Of a DNA stretch of 33,461 nucleotides, positions 24,441 to 33,461 are shown in pieces. The stretch covers positions 1 through 33,461 of the forward strand of contig CADEEA010000037.1 of assembly GCA_902826245.1 (NCBI GenBank), read 5' to 3'. How positions within the stretch are numbered: position 1 is the stretch's first letter; every line of letters begins with the position of its first letter. The notes below the pieces were generated by a model. The model was not told where the DNA came from. It ran no database searches and was given only the letters and a program-made list of their open reading frames with translations. This stretch comes from an uncultured Alphaproteobacteria bacterium. GTDB lineage: Bacteria > Pseudomonadota > Alphaproteobacteria > Caulobacterales > Aquidulcibacteraceae. A program made the position numbers and the translations under genes.

Positions 24441-26354
24441 TCAGATCCCGGTGCCGCGAACGTCTGGGTCGCGTGCACGACCGCGCAGCCCTGCGGCCGC
24501 CTGCTCAGATATTTTGAGATCGGGGAAGAGATCGCCTTGCCCGTTCACGGCATTCGCGAGCACGGGCGCGACTTTCACCGAACCCTTGGCGCCCTTCACC
24601 AGCTGCCCAAGCGGTTTGACGCCTTGCCAATCGTGGGTCGTCGTAAGTTGCGAGCGCGCGAACGCCGCGGGCAATAGCCGGCTCTGAAAGATCGGCTCGG
24701 CATCGAACTTCAGCTTCTTGCAGCGGATGGGCTTTGCGCCCGCCACGAAAATGAGTTGTTCGTCACTGGGCAATTGCCGCACGTCGCCGGGGAGCAGAAG
24801 CGGACGCCGTTCTTCGCGGAACGAGGTCGTGCCACGCGGCGCGATCAAGGCGCGCGGGCGGTTTATGCTTTGGCTCTCGATCACCTCCCAGCGTTCACCC
24901 GCCATCGACGCGATGGTCTTCGCTGTTTCGAGATCAGCTGCCGCGAACGATGTGATGATATGACAGTTATCGACGATCACGCTGTCGCGGCCGTAGGCGC
25001 GCGTCACATGATTGAGGCTTTGGCAGACGAGATAGGCTTTCAAGCCATAGCCCGCGAAGGCGCCCATCGCGGTTTCGAAAAACGGAAGCCGGCCAAGCTG
25101 CGGAAACTCGTCCAGCAACATCAAGAGCTGATGCAGCTTCGGCCGCCCCGAAGCGTCGGCGACCTGATCTTCCATCAGCGAACGTGCGATCTGATTGAGC
25201 ACCAATCGCATCAGCGGCATCAGCCTGGTAGCGTCGGAGGGTGGCGGCTGCAGAAAGAGCGTGACGGGCTTGGCGTCGCACATGAGGTCGCCGACGCGGA
25301 AGTCAGAGGCCGAGGTGTTCGCGGCGATCAGTGGATCGGCGAAGATGCCGAAGAACGATTCCGCGGTCGCCTTGATGCCCGAGCGCATCCGTTCTTCGCC
25401 CGCGAGATAGGATTCCGCCGCGTGCAGCACTTCCGGGTGAATTTCCGGCGCGCCAGTCTCCGGGTTGCGGCGATGCAGCACGATGCGCATCGTCTGCGCA
25501 TGCGCATCGAGATCGCGCAGCTTGTCGCGGACCACGGCGAGGGTCTTGCGGTGATCGGGCTCAACGTAGAGCACGTGGAGAATGAGCCCGACTAGAATCT
25601 GCTTGGCGCTACGGTCCCAGAAATCCTCGTGGCGGCCGTCGCCGGCGGGATCGACAACGATCTCGACGACGTTCTGCACGTCGCGCACCTCATTCGGGCC
25701 CTTCCGCACTTCGAACAGCGGATTAAAACGCGCGCTGTCGGCGCGCGTCGGCGCGAAGCGGAGCACGGCGCCCAATGTTTCGCGGAACCCCGCGGCGCCC
25801 GGGAAGTCGTGGCGCGCGTCGCCGGAGGCAAGCTCGCCCTTGACGTCGAGCACCAGCGCCGAGTGCGGCCAGGCAAGCAGCGTGGGCACGACATGACCCC
25901 TGCCCTTGCCTGACCGCGACGCGCCGACGAGGAGGAGATGGCCCGGACCGTCATAGGCGAGAATCTCGCCATCGAGTTTTCCGAGAACCGCACCCGACGA
26001 TGCGAGCACGCCGGCCTCGCGCGCGTCATTGAAACTGGCCCAACCGTCGCCGCCATGCCGGCGCACGCGCGGTGCATTTGGATGGAGAATAACAGCGACG
26101 ACAATCACCGCCCCGGCGGCGCTGCAGAGCAGGATGAAGTCAGCGATCGCAAAAGGCCGCGGATAGGTATCGCGCGCAACACGTGACCAAGTGAAAATCG
26201 ACCACGGCCAGTAGAACGGCGTCGCCTGAATATGAATGGGCGGACGCCCAAGCGCGGGCTGATAGGCGAAGATTGCGGCGACGATTTGGGTTGAGAGGAC
26301 GAGGCCGCTCAAACCAATCAATGCGCCGAATGCAATCGCACCTATAATTCGCAC
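24441..26354 (-). CDS. traG: TraG/VirD4 type IV coupling protein
   Basis: A 637-residue coupling protein that recruits the relaxosome to the T4SS. Two N-terminal membrane helices (about 3-30 and 72-92) precede the nucleotide-binding domain with Walker A GASRSGKG at 144-151. Later blocks include LLDEFPQLGRLPFFETAMGAFAGYGLKAYLVCQS (Walker B region) and SMAGERWEV, typical of TraG. It starts with GTG, with GGGAG seven bases upstream inside a hairpin (26358-26376). It is the first gene of the traG-RHH-trb operon. Confidence 0.95.
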   Translation of the reverse strand: MRIIGAIAFGALIGLSGLVLSTQIVAAIFAYQPALGRPPIHIQATPFYWPWSIFTWSRVARDTYPRPFAIADFILLCSAAGAVIVVAVILHPNAPRVRRHGGDGWASFNDAREAGVLASSGAVLGKLDGEILAYDGPGHLLLVGASRSGKGRGHVVPTLLAWPHSALVLDVKGELASGDARHDFPGAAGFRETLGAVLRFAPTRADSARFNPLFEVRKGPNEVRDVQNVVEIVVDPAGDGRHEDFWDRSAKQILVGLILHVLYVEPDHRKTLAVVRDKLRDLDAHAQTMRIVLHRRNPETGAPEIHPEVLHAAESYLAGEERMRSGIKATAESFFGIFADPLIAANTSASDFRVGDLMCDAKPVTLFLQPPPSDATRLMPLMRLVLNQIARSLMEDQVADASGRPKLHQLLMLLDEFPQLGRLPFFETAMGAFAGYGLKAYLVCQSLNHVTRAYGRDSVIVDNCHIITSFAAADLETAKTIASMAGERWEVIESQSINRPRALIAPRGTTSFREERRPLLLPGDVRQLPSDEQLIFVAGAKPIRCKKLKFDAEPIFQSRLLPAAFARSQLTTTHDWQGVKPLGQLVKGAKGSVKVAPVLANAVNGQGDLFPDLKISEQAAAGLRGRARDPDVRGTGI

Positions 26355-26357
26355 GAC

Positions 26358-26376
26358 CCGCTCCCGACCGGAGCGG
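26358..26376 (-). promoter_or_regulatory. Hairpin covering the traG ribosome binding site
   Basis: On the traG message CCGCTCC pairs with GGAGCGG across a 5-base loop. The 3' arm contains the only ribosome binding site (GGGAG) and ends 3 bases before the GTG start. Folding would hide the site, so traG translation may need unfolding or a helper. The remaining ~160 bp up to 26538 show no clear promoter or gene. Confidence 0.5.
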
Positions 26377-26538
26377 CTTCAGCATTCTGCCGAAGACAAG
26401 GCGCCCGATCGTTCAGGGCTCGGATTCAATATCCACATTGCGCCATCGGTCGATAGACACGTTCGTGCCTGCACCGTCCGGTCGATTCCTACGTTCAACC
26501 ATCTAGATTGGCCGACGAGGCGCCACGCCGCACCGCGT

Positions 26539-27819
26539 TCAGACGAAAAACACCGGCGCGAAACCGCCGCCCGGCGTGCGGAAATTCGTGGTCTGGCCCT
26601 GATACAGACGAGCGACCGCGAGCAATACTTCGCCAGCATAGGTATAGAGACGCACATCGAGCTTTCGCTGCACGCGCTCGCCGCCGACCAGAATCGTACG
26701 CTCACTGGGCGGGGCAAACTCCTGAGCAATGTAGTCGCCGCTCAGAATCGCCGCCCATGCCCCCTTGGTCAGCTTGTCGCCTCGATAAACCGCTTTGCCG
26801 CCGTGGCCGCCCGCGGGCTTGAAGAAATAGCGCTTGCGCTCTGACCAAAGCTCCGAGGCATTTGCCTCGGTGATGCGCTTCGCGCGCGGCACACCGCTGA
26901 GGACCCGTGCGTGGTCCTCAGCGAGGCCCCATTCACGCAGCACCGCTTGATCGGAAAGCAGCGTCAGGTTGCGCTTGTCGGCGTGGAGCGCGTGGTTGCG
27001 CGGATTGGGCGTGAGCACGACGGCGCCATCGAGATAGGCTGCCCGAAGCGCCGCATGCTCCGGCGCGGCGAGCGCGAAGTCGACCAGGCGATTGTAGACC
27101 AAGTCGATTCCGCGACCCGCGGCTTGAAGGACGCCGCGTTCATAGCGAAGCTCACGCGCATCGACGATGAGAGCCTCGTAGCCGTGACGCTCCAGCAGCG
27201 TTTTGGCGAGGATGAACTCGGGATAGAGATATTGTTGTTCCGGCGCGTCATCGACGATGGCGATGGTCCGCAATTGTTCACTGCGCCGTTGGGTGCGCCA
27301 CTCCGCTTCGAACATCGCGGCGACCGAGGGTTCGAAGGCGGCAAGCGCTTCCCTTGCAAGCGCACGCTCGACTTCGGCGCAACAGGCGATCTGGGCGCCG
27401 GCCAGGAACGCGTTGAAGAAGGCGCCGCCCGCATTAGTGTTGATCTCAATGAGCTTGGGGCCATCATCGCCAAGGTGGAAATCGTAACCCATGAATACGC
27501 CGCGCGGGCCAAAGTCACGCGCAGCGGTCTCCGGCGCCCAAGCCATAGCGGCGGCCTGATATCCGGAAAGCTGCGCCGCTGCTTCAAGCGCAGCGACGAT
27601 CGCTTGCATCGCGCCTGCGTCGCTCTTGGGCAGAAACACCGGAGCGTGCGAATAGAGGTGGGGCCGTTGGGCGATGAGGTCTGCGAAGGCAGCGTCGCCG
27701 GATGCATTGCGTAGGGCCTCGCTCAGCGCGACTTGATTCAAGGTCACGCAAAAACATTCGCGGTTGAGCGCTGCGGCTGCGAGCCGGTCAGGCGCGGGCG
27801 CCATTGGAGCGTCAGTCAT
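26539..27819 (-). CDS. ATP-grasp-like protein of unknown substrate
   Basis: A 426-residue protein resembling glutathione-synthetase/ATP-grasp enzymes. GVFMGYDFHLGDDGPKLIEINTNAGGAFFN is near residues 108-138. The C-terminal third has the ATP-grasp core: RYFFKPAGGHGGKAVYRGDK, then KLDVRLYTYAGEVLLAVARLYQGQTTNFRTPGGGFAPVF. These enzymes join a carboxylate to an amine or thiol. The order of blocks and the lack of a known substrate domain stop me from naming it. It is an isolated gene between traG and the copper ATPase and transcribed in the same direction. Confidence 0.75.
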   Translation of the reverse strand: MTDAPMAPAPDRLAAAALNRECFCVTLNQVALSEALRNASGDAAFADLIAQRPHLYSHAPVFLPKSDAGAMQAIVAALEAAAQLSGYQAAAMAWAPETAARDFGPRGVFMGYDFHLGDDGPKLIEINTNAGGAFFNAFLAGAQIACCAEVERALAREALAAFEPSVAAMFEAEWRTQRRSEQLRTIAIVDDAPEQQYLYPEFILAKTLLERHGYEALIVDARELRYERGVLQAAGRGIDLVYNRLVDFALAAPEHAALRAAYLDGAVVLTPNPRNHALHADKRNLTLLSDQAVLREWGLAEDHARVLSGVPRAKRITEANASELWSERKRYFFKPAGGHGGKAVYRGDKLTKGAWAAILSGDYIAQEFAPPSERTILVGGERVQRKLDVRLYTYAGEVLLAVARLYQGQTTNFRTPGGGFAPVFFV

Positions 27820-28110
27820 CGGAAGTCTCTGGAACTCTGCGATGTGAGATACGCTGCGTGCTTAAAGCACCAGCTCAAAATACACGAGCGGCGTCTTAGG
27901 TGAGATCGCGCCTTCAAGCAGGCGCCCTCGCGCTCAAGCGCGAGGGTCCGGAACGCGCCGGAACCAGTCAATCGCACCAAGGCTGCCGCCTTCCCAGTAC
28001 GCAATTTGGCCGGTCGCCACCCGTATCCATCGCGCGATCTTATCGCCAAAACGCCCAGGCAATATGGGAGGGCGGCCACAAGAGACCGCCCTCCCCACCC
28101 ACAACCGGCG
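27820..28110. other. 291-bp gap without a convincing gene
   Basis: This stretch separates the ATP-grasp-like gene from the copper ATPase. It holds a perfect 10-bp inverted repeat (CCCTCGCGCT, CA, AGCGCGAGGG at 27925-27946) and the hairpin at 28066-28095. An 87-codon minus-strand frame (27816-28079) overlapping the next start by 4 bp has shadow-like composition and was not called. Promoters for the ATP-grasp gene probably lie here but none stood out. Confidence 0.6.
28066..28095 (-). terminator. Probable terminator hairpin after the copper ATPase gene
   Basis: GGGAGGGCGG (28066-28075) and CCGCCCTCCC (28086-28095) form a perfect 10-bp stem with a 10-base loop, 15 bp after the copA stop on the minus strand. 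There is no strong T-run after it (the next bases are ATATTGCC), so it may be a stabilising hairpin rather than a full intrinsic terminator. Confidence 0.65.
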
Positions 28111-30507
<2,397 letters not shown>

Positions 30508-30524
30508 CGTTTGCTCTAGTTCTT

Positions 30525-31013
30525 CTAGGTTGCGTGAAACCGCTCCACGGCCGCGTCAGCCATTCCCGTGACGCACCAGCGAGCGTAGAAGTAGGCTGGA
30601 AGTTTCGCGAAGATCGCGAGAAACCCAGGCGGCAAGTCGTAGTCGATAAAGACGCAAACGGCGGTTCCATCGCCCGCAGCATCGATCTCAAAGCCCAAGC
30701 GATAAGCCTTGATCACCAACATGTTTTGATCGCCGCGCGTTTCAAGGACTTTGCGCTTGGGCGGCACGCGCTCCGTAACAACCTCTTCGACGCGAAGCGT
30801 CAGCCCTAACATCTCGCCGCGCATGCGTATGATGGAGCCGACAGCGCGACCCCTACCCTCATCGAGTTCGTAGATCATTCGCCCGCCGGCCATCATCGCG
30901 GAGCCCTTAGTCATGTGCGCGCCGAGCGCTTCTTGGTCGTCCAAGAAAGCGAACACGTCCGCCGGTGGGGCGGAAACATTAACTCTGGCCTCGGTGTGAT
31001 GAGCGTACGGCAT
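30525..31013 (-). CDS. SRPBCC-family (polyketide-cyclase/START-like) protein
   Basis: A 162-residue single-domain SRPBCC protein: [24 protein letters not shown] at the start, [28 protein letters not shown] at the end, and a beta-rich middle, the helix-grip fold pattern. The start is set at ATG 31013: the ATG at 31040 would lie inside the CueR operator and upstream of the expected RNA start, and an AAGAAG site precedes 31013. It is the first gene of the CueR-controlled operon with copA. Its role in copper handling is unknown; it may bind a small hydrophobic ligand. Confidence 0.85.
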   Translation of the reverse strand: MPYAHHTEARVNVSAPPADVFAFLDDQEALGAHMTKGSAMMAGGRMIYELDEGRGRAVGSIIRMRGEMLGLTLRVEEVVTERVPPKRKVLETRGDQNMLVIKAYRLGFEIDAAGDGTAVCVFIDYDLPPGFLAIFAKLPAYFYARWCVTGMADAAVERFHAT

Positions 31014-31038
31014 GGCTTCTTCTTGAACTTCACCCTGC

Positions 31039-31059
31039 ACCTTCCCACAATGGGAAGGT
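31039..31059. promoter_or_regulatory. CueR operator in the SRPBCC-copA / cueR divergent promoter
   Basis: ACCTTCC-7-GGAAGGT is a perfect dyad matching the CueR box of E. coli copA. On the minus strand it carries a perfect -35 TTGACC (31057-31062) and, after a 19-bp spacer typical of MerR-type promoters, a weak -10 CAGGGT (31032-31037). Transcription would start about 12 bases before the SRPBCC ATG. On the plus strand the -35 is weaker (TGCACC), so cueR is probably expressed at a lower level from the same site. Confidence 0.85.
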
Positions 31060-31086
31060 CAACAGAAAAGAATCGGGCCCGTTCTT

Positions 31087-31509
31087 ATGAACATAGGTGA
31101 AGCTTCAGAGCGGTCGGGCGTCTCGGCGAAGATGATCCGCTACTATGAAAGCGTCGGATTGCTGCCTTCTGCAGCTCGGCGAACAAACGGCTATCGCGAC
31201 TACGGCGATCAAGAAGTAGCGGTCCTTCAGTTCGTCCGCCGCACACGTAACCTGGGTTTTTCGCTTGAAGAAGTTTCGACGCTGCTCGCCCTTTGGAGCG
31301 ATAAGAAGCGGCCGTCACGCGAAGTGAAGCGTCTTGCCGAAGCCCATATCGCCGACCTTGAGCGCCGTATCCGTGAAATGCGTGCGGTGATGAAGACACT
31401 TCGTGGACTGGCGCAGCACTGTCACGGAGACGAGCGATCAGACTGTCCAATTCTGGACGACCTGGCGGCGCCGCGAAGGACGACGGTACGCCCCACAAAG
31501 CGCCGCTAA
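31087..31509 (+). CDS. cueR: CueR, copper-sensing MerR-family activator
   Basis: A 140-residue MerR protein with an N-terminal winged HTH (MNIGEASERSGVSAKMIRYYE) and dimer helix. The Cu(I)-binding cysteines are at C112 and C120 (HCHGDERSDCPIL), the same numbers as in E. coli CueR, and S77, the residue linked to monovalent-metal sensing, is also present. It should bind Cu(I)/Ag(I)/Au(I) and activate the two CueR boxes in this window. It converges with the His/Met lipoprotein gene, the stops being 6 bp apart. Confidence 0.95.
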   Translation: MNIGEASERSGVSAKMIRYYESVGLLPSAARRTNGYRDYGDQEVAVLQFVRRTRNLGFSLEEVSTLLALWSDKKRPSREVKRLAEAHIADLERRIREMRAVMKTLRGLAQHCHGDERSDCPILDDLAAPRRTTVRPTKRR

Positions 31510-31515
31510 CGCATG

Positions 31516-31788
31516 TCAGTGAGGGTGAGAGGCGGGTGGCTCTTCGCCGGTCTGTTGCCCACGCATCTCCGCACAGTGCCGCATCATTTCTTCGTGGCTC
31601 ATGCCGCCATGTTGAGCGGGATCATGCTCTGCGGGGTCGTGACCGCCCTCAGCCTGATGCTGCTCCATCATTTGGCAATGCCGCATCATCTCTTCATGGC
31701 TCATGGTCTGGTGCTGCGCGCCCTGGGCCGTGGCGCAACCACCGAGAGCCGCCGCCGACAAAAGCGTCGCTATCATTCCAGCACGCAT
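31516..31788 (-). CDS. His/Met-rich lipoprotein with MSHEEMMRHC repeats, probable copper binder
   Basis: A 90-residue lipoprotein: signal peptide with lipobox LGGC (Cys18), then a mature part containing the exact ten-residue repeat MSHEEMMRHC at 29-38 and 63-72, with further His (HDPAEHDPAQH) between and a C-terminal SHPH. Met/His/Cys clusters of this sort bind Cu(I)/Cu(II) in periplasmic chaperones. ATG 31788 has AGGAGA seven bases upstream; an upstream in-frame start at 31836 would disrupt the signal peptide. I know no named family, and the role as a copper sponge or chaperone is inferred from composition and location. Confidence 0.8.
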   Translation of the reverse strand: MRAGMIATLLSAAALGGCATAQGAQHQTMSHEEMMRHCQMMEQHQAEGGHDPAEHDPAQHGGMSHEEMMRHCAEMRGQQTGEEPPASHPH

Positions 31789-31929
31789 TGTGATTCTCCT
31801 GGGCAGCTTTGCGCTGCAATCAGCAAAGATACGCAACCACCGAAGAAATCCCTCGTCGCGCGGGGAACCTTGAGGGAAATCAAAAGAAGGCGCGTAATTG
31901 TGCTGCGAGGCGTAGCCCCCGAGGAGTTC

Positions 31930-32205
31930 ATGTCCGATCTCGATAAAATGCTGACGGCTTGGTCAGGACGCGATGTTGGCGCCGATCTAAGTCAGATCGA
32001 GCCGCAGGTGTGGGCGCGGCTCAGCGTCGAAGAACACACCTCGGCGTCCGGCGTTCTTGGCTTTCGCGCGGCTCTGGTTGCTTCGGTAATGACCATCGGG
32101 GTCATCGCTGGCGGAGCAGCGAGCGCAACCGCGGAGCCGGAAGTCTCCCCGTTCGCGACGCACTCGGCCTACGCCCCTTCGACCCTGCTTGAAGGTGGCC
32201 AGTGA
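31930..32205 (+). CDS. cnrY: CnrY-like membrane anti-sigma factor
   Basis: A 91-residue protein with a polar N-terminus of ~40 residues (MSDLDKMLTAWSGRDVGADLSQIEPQVWARL) and one membrane helix (about 42-68). The length (CnrY is ~95 residues), topology and position before a CnrX-like and a sigma gene match CnrY of Cupriavidus, whose cytoplasmic N-terminus holds the sigma factor. Sequence resemblance alone is weak, so the call depends on context. The start could also be GTG 31900; ATG 31930 has GAGGAG close upstream. Its stop overlaps the next GTG. Confidence 0.65.
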   Translation: MSDLDKMLTAWSGRDVGADLSQIEPQVWARLSVEEHTSASGVLGFRAALVASVMTIGVIAGGAASATAEPEVSPFATHSAYAPSTLLEGGQ

Positions 32206-32645
32206 AGCTTTCCTGGCGGGGGCTCGCCGCCACTGCGCTCGTGGCCTTTCTCGCGGGCGTTGGCGGCGTCTGGGTAGGCCTAACCGGCATGCACGCCCTG
32301 CATCAAGGCCGCCCCGGCCTGCATGAGGTTGTCCACGAACGGCTTAGTCTCACAGCGGACCAGACCGCGAGCATCGAAATCATCGAGTCTGGGTTCGCCA
32401 CGCGCCGGCGCGCTTTAGAGATTGAAATGCAAGCGGCTAATGCGGAGCTCGCAGCGGCGATCCGTGAAGAGCACGGCTACGGGCCGCGCGTGACTGCAGC
32501 CGTAGAGCGCTTCCACCACGCGATGGGCGAGCTTCAGTCAGAAACGATCCAACATGTCTTCGCAATGCGCGAAGTTCTGACACCCGAGCAGCAAGCAATC
32601 TTCGATACGACCGTTGTGGATGCGCTCACGCCAGAACAGCAATGA
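32202..32645 (+). CDS. cnrX: CnrX-like periplasmic metal sensor with complete Ni/Co-type site
   Basis: A 147-residue protein (CnrX: 148) with a membrane anchor (about 8-28) and a four-helix periplasmic domain of the Spy/CnrX type. Its possible ligands H41, H45 (HEVVH), E62 (IIESGF), H118 and M122 (HVFAM) sit one position below the Cupriavidus CnrX ligands H42, H46, E63, H119 and M123. So the full first-shell site is present. In CnrX, Ni(II) or Co(II) binding at this site releases the sigma factor. It starts with GTG overlapping the upstream TGA, and its TGA overlaps the ATG of the sigma gene. Confidence 0.85.
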   Translation: MKLSWRGLAATALVAFLAGVGGVWVGLTGMHALHQGRPGLHEVVHERLSLTADQTASIEIIESGFATRRRALEIEMQAANAELAAAIREEHGYGPRVTAAVERFHHAMGELQSETIQHVFAMREVLTPEQQAIFDTTVVDALTPEQQ

Positions 32646-33199
32646 CCAGCCCAGACGAGCGCGACGACGCCGCGCTCGTGGCGGGCGTTCTGGCTGGGGA
32701 TCAACGCGCGTTCACGCAACTCATGCGCCGACACAAGGACGGCCTCTATCGCTTCGTACGAGGCTATGTCGGCGACGCCAGCGAGGCATATGACCTGGTG
32801 CAAGAAGCTTTTGTAGCGGCGTGGCACGCGCTCGCCCGCTATGATGGCCGGCGCCCATTTGGAGTTTGGCTGAAGCGTATCGCCATTAACAAATGCCGCG
32901 ACTGGCGGCGTCGCCGCGCCGTGCGTCAGTTCTTCTATAGGGCTGAGGACATCAATCGTCCGGGCTTGGAGATTGCACAACCAATCCCCACTGGGAGCGA
33001 TCACGAAGACGAGTTGGCCCGCTTGGACAGCGCCATCGCCGCGCTTCCTCCGGGCCTTAAGGAGCCATTGCTTCTCTCGCTCACCGAAGAGATGGCCTAT
33101 CGGGAGATCGGCGAAGCACTGGGGATTACCGCCAAAGCGGTCGAGGTGCGCATCTACCGTGCCAAGCGCGCCCTCGCAGAGGTGTTAGGAACTCACTGA
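32642..33199 (+). CDS. cnrH: CnrH-like ECF sigma factor
   Basis: A 185-residue ECF sigma-70. Region 2 has LYRFVRGYVGDASEAYDLVQEAFVAAWHAL with the GVWLKRIAINKCRDWRRR segment at its end, and region 4 reads LPPGLKEPLLLSLTEEMAYREIGEALGITAKAVEVRIYRAKRAL. The length is the same as CnrH. With the CnrY/CnrX-like genes directly upstream it forms the CnrYXH arrangement. Its promoter consensus and regulon cannot be seen; the gene downstream has a CueR box. Confidence 0.9.
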   Translation: MTSPDERDDAALVAGVLAGDQRAFTQLMRRHKDGLYRFVRGYVGDASEAYDLVQEAFVAAWHALARYDGRRPFGVWLKRIAINKCRDWRRRRAVRQFFYRAEDINRPGLEIAQPIPTGSDHEDELARLDSAIAALPPGLKEPLLLSLTEEMAYREIGEALGITAKAVEVRIYRAKRALAEVLGTH

Positions 33200-33278
33200 A
33201 CAGCTTGCGCCTAGTATCGGGCGGACATGAGGGATTGGCTGACCTCATGCGTATTCGAGATGACCCCACCGGGGCTTG

Positions 33279-33299
33279 ACCTTCCAGCGATGGGAAGGT
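33279..33299 (+). promoter_or_regulatory. CueR operator upstream of the multicopper oxidase
   Basis: ACCTTCC-7-GGAAGGT with -35 TTGACC (33276-33281), a 19-bp spacer and -10 CAGAAC (33301-33306), in the plus direction. The design is the same as the box at 31039 and as the E. coli copA promoter, so CueR should activate the oxidase gene independently of the sigma operon ending at 33199. Confidence 0.85.
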
Positions 33300-33332
33300 G
33301 CAGAACCATCCCGCCTCGGCAAGGAGATCATC

Positions 33333-33461
33333 GTGTCGCTACAGCGCCGGACATTATTGAAAGCAATCGCCAGCGGCGCTGGGCTTGCAAGCGCTCAAGC
33401 TCTGTTTCCCGCGTGGGCCCAAACCGGATCGCGCGGCATTGCGCCGACACTCGCCACTCTG
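33333..33461 (+). CDS. copA: CopA-type multicopper oxidase, start only (cut by window end)
   Basis: Forty-three codons are visible from GTG 33333, which is preceded by AAGGAG six bases upstream. They encode a Tat-type signal peptide (RR at 5-6, RRTLLKAIASGAGLASAQALF) and a mature start (AWAQTGSRGIAPTLATL) like PcoA/CopA copper-resistance multicopper oxidases. No copper-ligand motif is in view, so the family rests on the N-terminus, the CueR promoter and location. It would be exported folded with copper to the periplasm. Confidence 0.7.
   Translation, partial: MSLQRRTLLKAIASGAGLASAQALFPAWAQTGSRGIAPTLATL

Noticed and set aside
26379..26729. 116-codon minus-strand frame between traG and the ATP-grasp-like gene
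   Set aside because: It overlaps most of the real 3' end of the ATP-grasp-like gene in another frame and shows no domain.
27816..28079. 87-codon minus-strand frame overlapping the start of the ATP-grasp-like gene by 4 bp
   Set aside because: The overlap looks like coupling, but the protein has no plausible fold and an inverted repeat cuts through it.
31864..31898. GGAAC ... CGTAAT as an ECF-type promoter before the CnrY-like gene
   Set aside because: The gap between the two parts is about 24 bp, too long for a usual ECF promoter of 16-17 bp.

Overview
The window is high-GC, densely coded proteobacterial DNA with many 4-bp ATGA overlaps between genes. Gene content and codon use suggest an alphaproteobacterium, perhaps Caulobacterales/Hyphomonadaceae-like. 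That placement is inference; there is no rRNA or other marker to confirm it. The region reads as a copper/heavy-metal resistance island joined to a Trb-type conjugation module, with ordinary accessory genes between them.

Layout. (1) 1-5610, minus strand: a small Cys-containing secreted protein, then the CusC-CusB-CusA tripartite RND efflux system; cusA runs off the left edge. (2) 5823-12191: a membrane-anchored AraC regulator; a fatty-acid-hydroxylase/DUF2147 fusion coupled to a small membrane protein and a SAM methyltransferase; a lipoprotein and a GFA-family protein; a second methyltransferase; a membrane protein; and a TetR regulator. (3) 12238-13612: three small genes (helix-turn-helix, zinc ribbon, acidic protein) with strong inverted repeats between them. 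(4) 13698-26354, minus strand: one long transfer operon, traG - RHH - trbB-C-D-E-J-L-F-G-I - small HTH - DUF4062/ATPase/winged-helix protein. No relaxase or integrase is visible. (5) 26539-27819: an ATP-grasp-like protein. (6) 28111-33461: a second copper cluster: CopA-type P-type ATPase and an SRPBCC protein diverging from cueR across a CueR operator; a His/Met-rich lipoprotein; a CnrY-CnrX-CnrH-like sigma-factor cassette; and the start of a Tat-exported multicopper oxidase behind a second CueR operator.

How the genes work together. CueR should sense cytoplasmic Cu(I) and switch on the P-type ATPase (cytoplasm to periplasm) and the multicopper oxidase (periplasmic detoxification). CusCBA, with a CusF-like chaperone domain fused to CusB, would take periplasmic copper out across both membranes. 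The CnrYXH-like set adds a periplasmic metal-sensing branch in which CnrX relays to a membrane anti-sigma factor and an ECF sigma factor; its targets are not visible. The Trb module between the two copper clusters suggests the resistance genes travelled on an integrative conjugative element or plasmid.

Most notable for a second look: the complete CnrX metal site in a copper setting; the DUF4062-ATPase-HTH gene at the end of the transfer operon, with an iteron-like repeat in its 3' end; the hydroxylase-DUF2147 fusion; and a hairpin that would cover the traG ribosome binding site.
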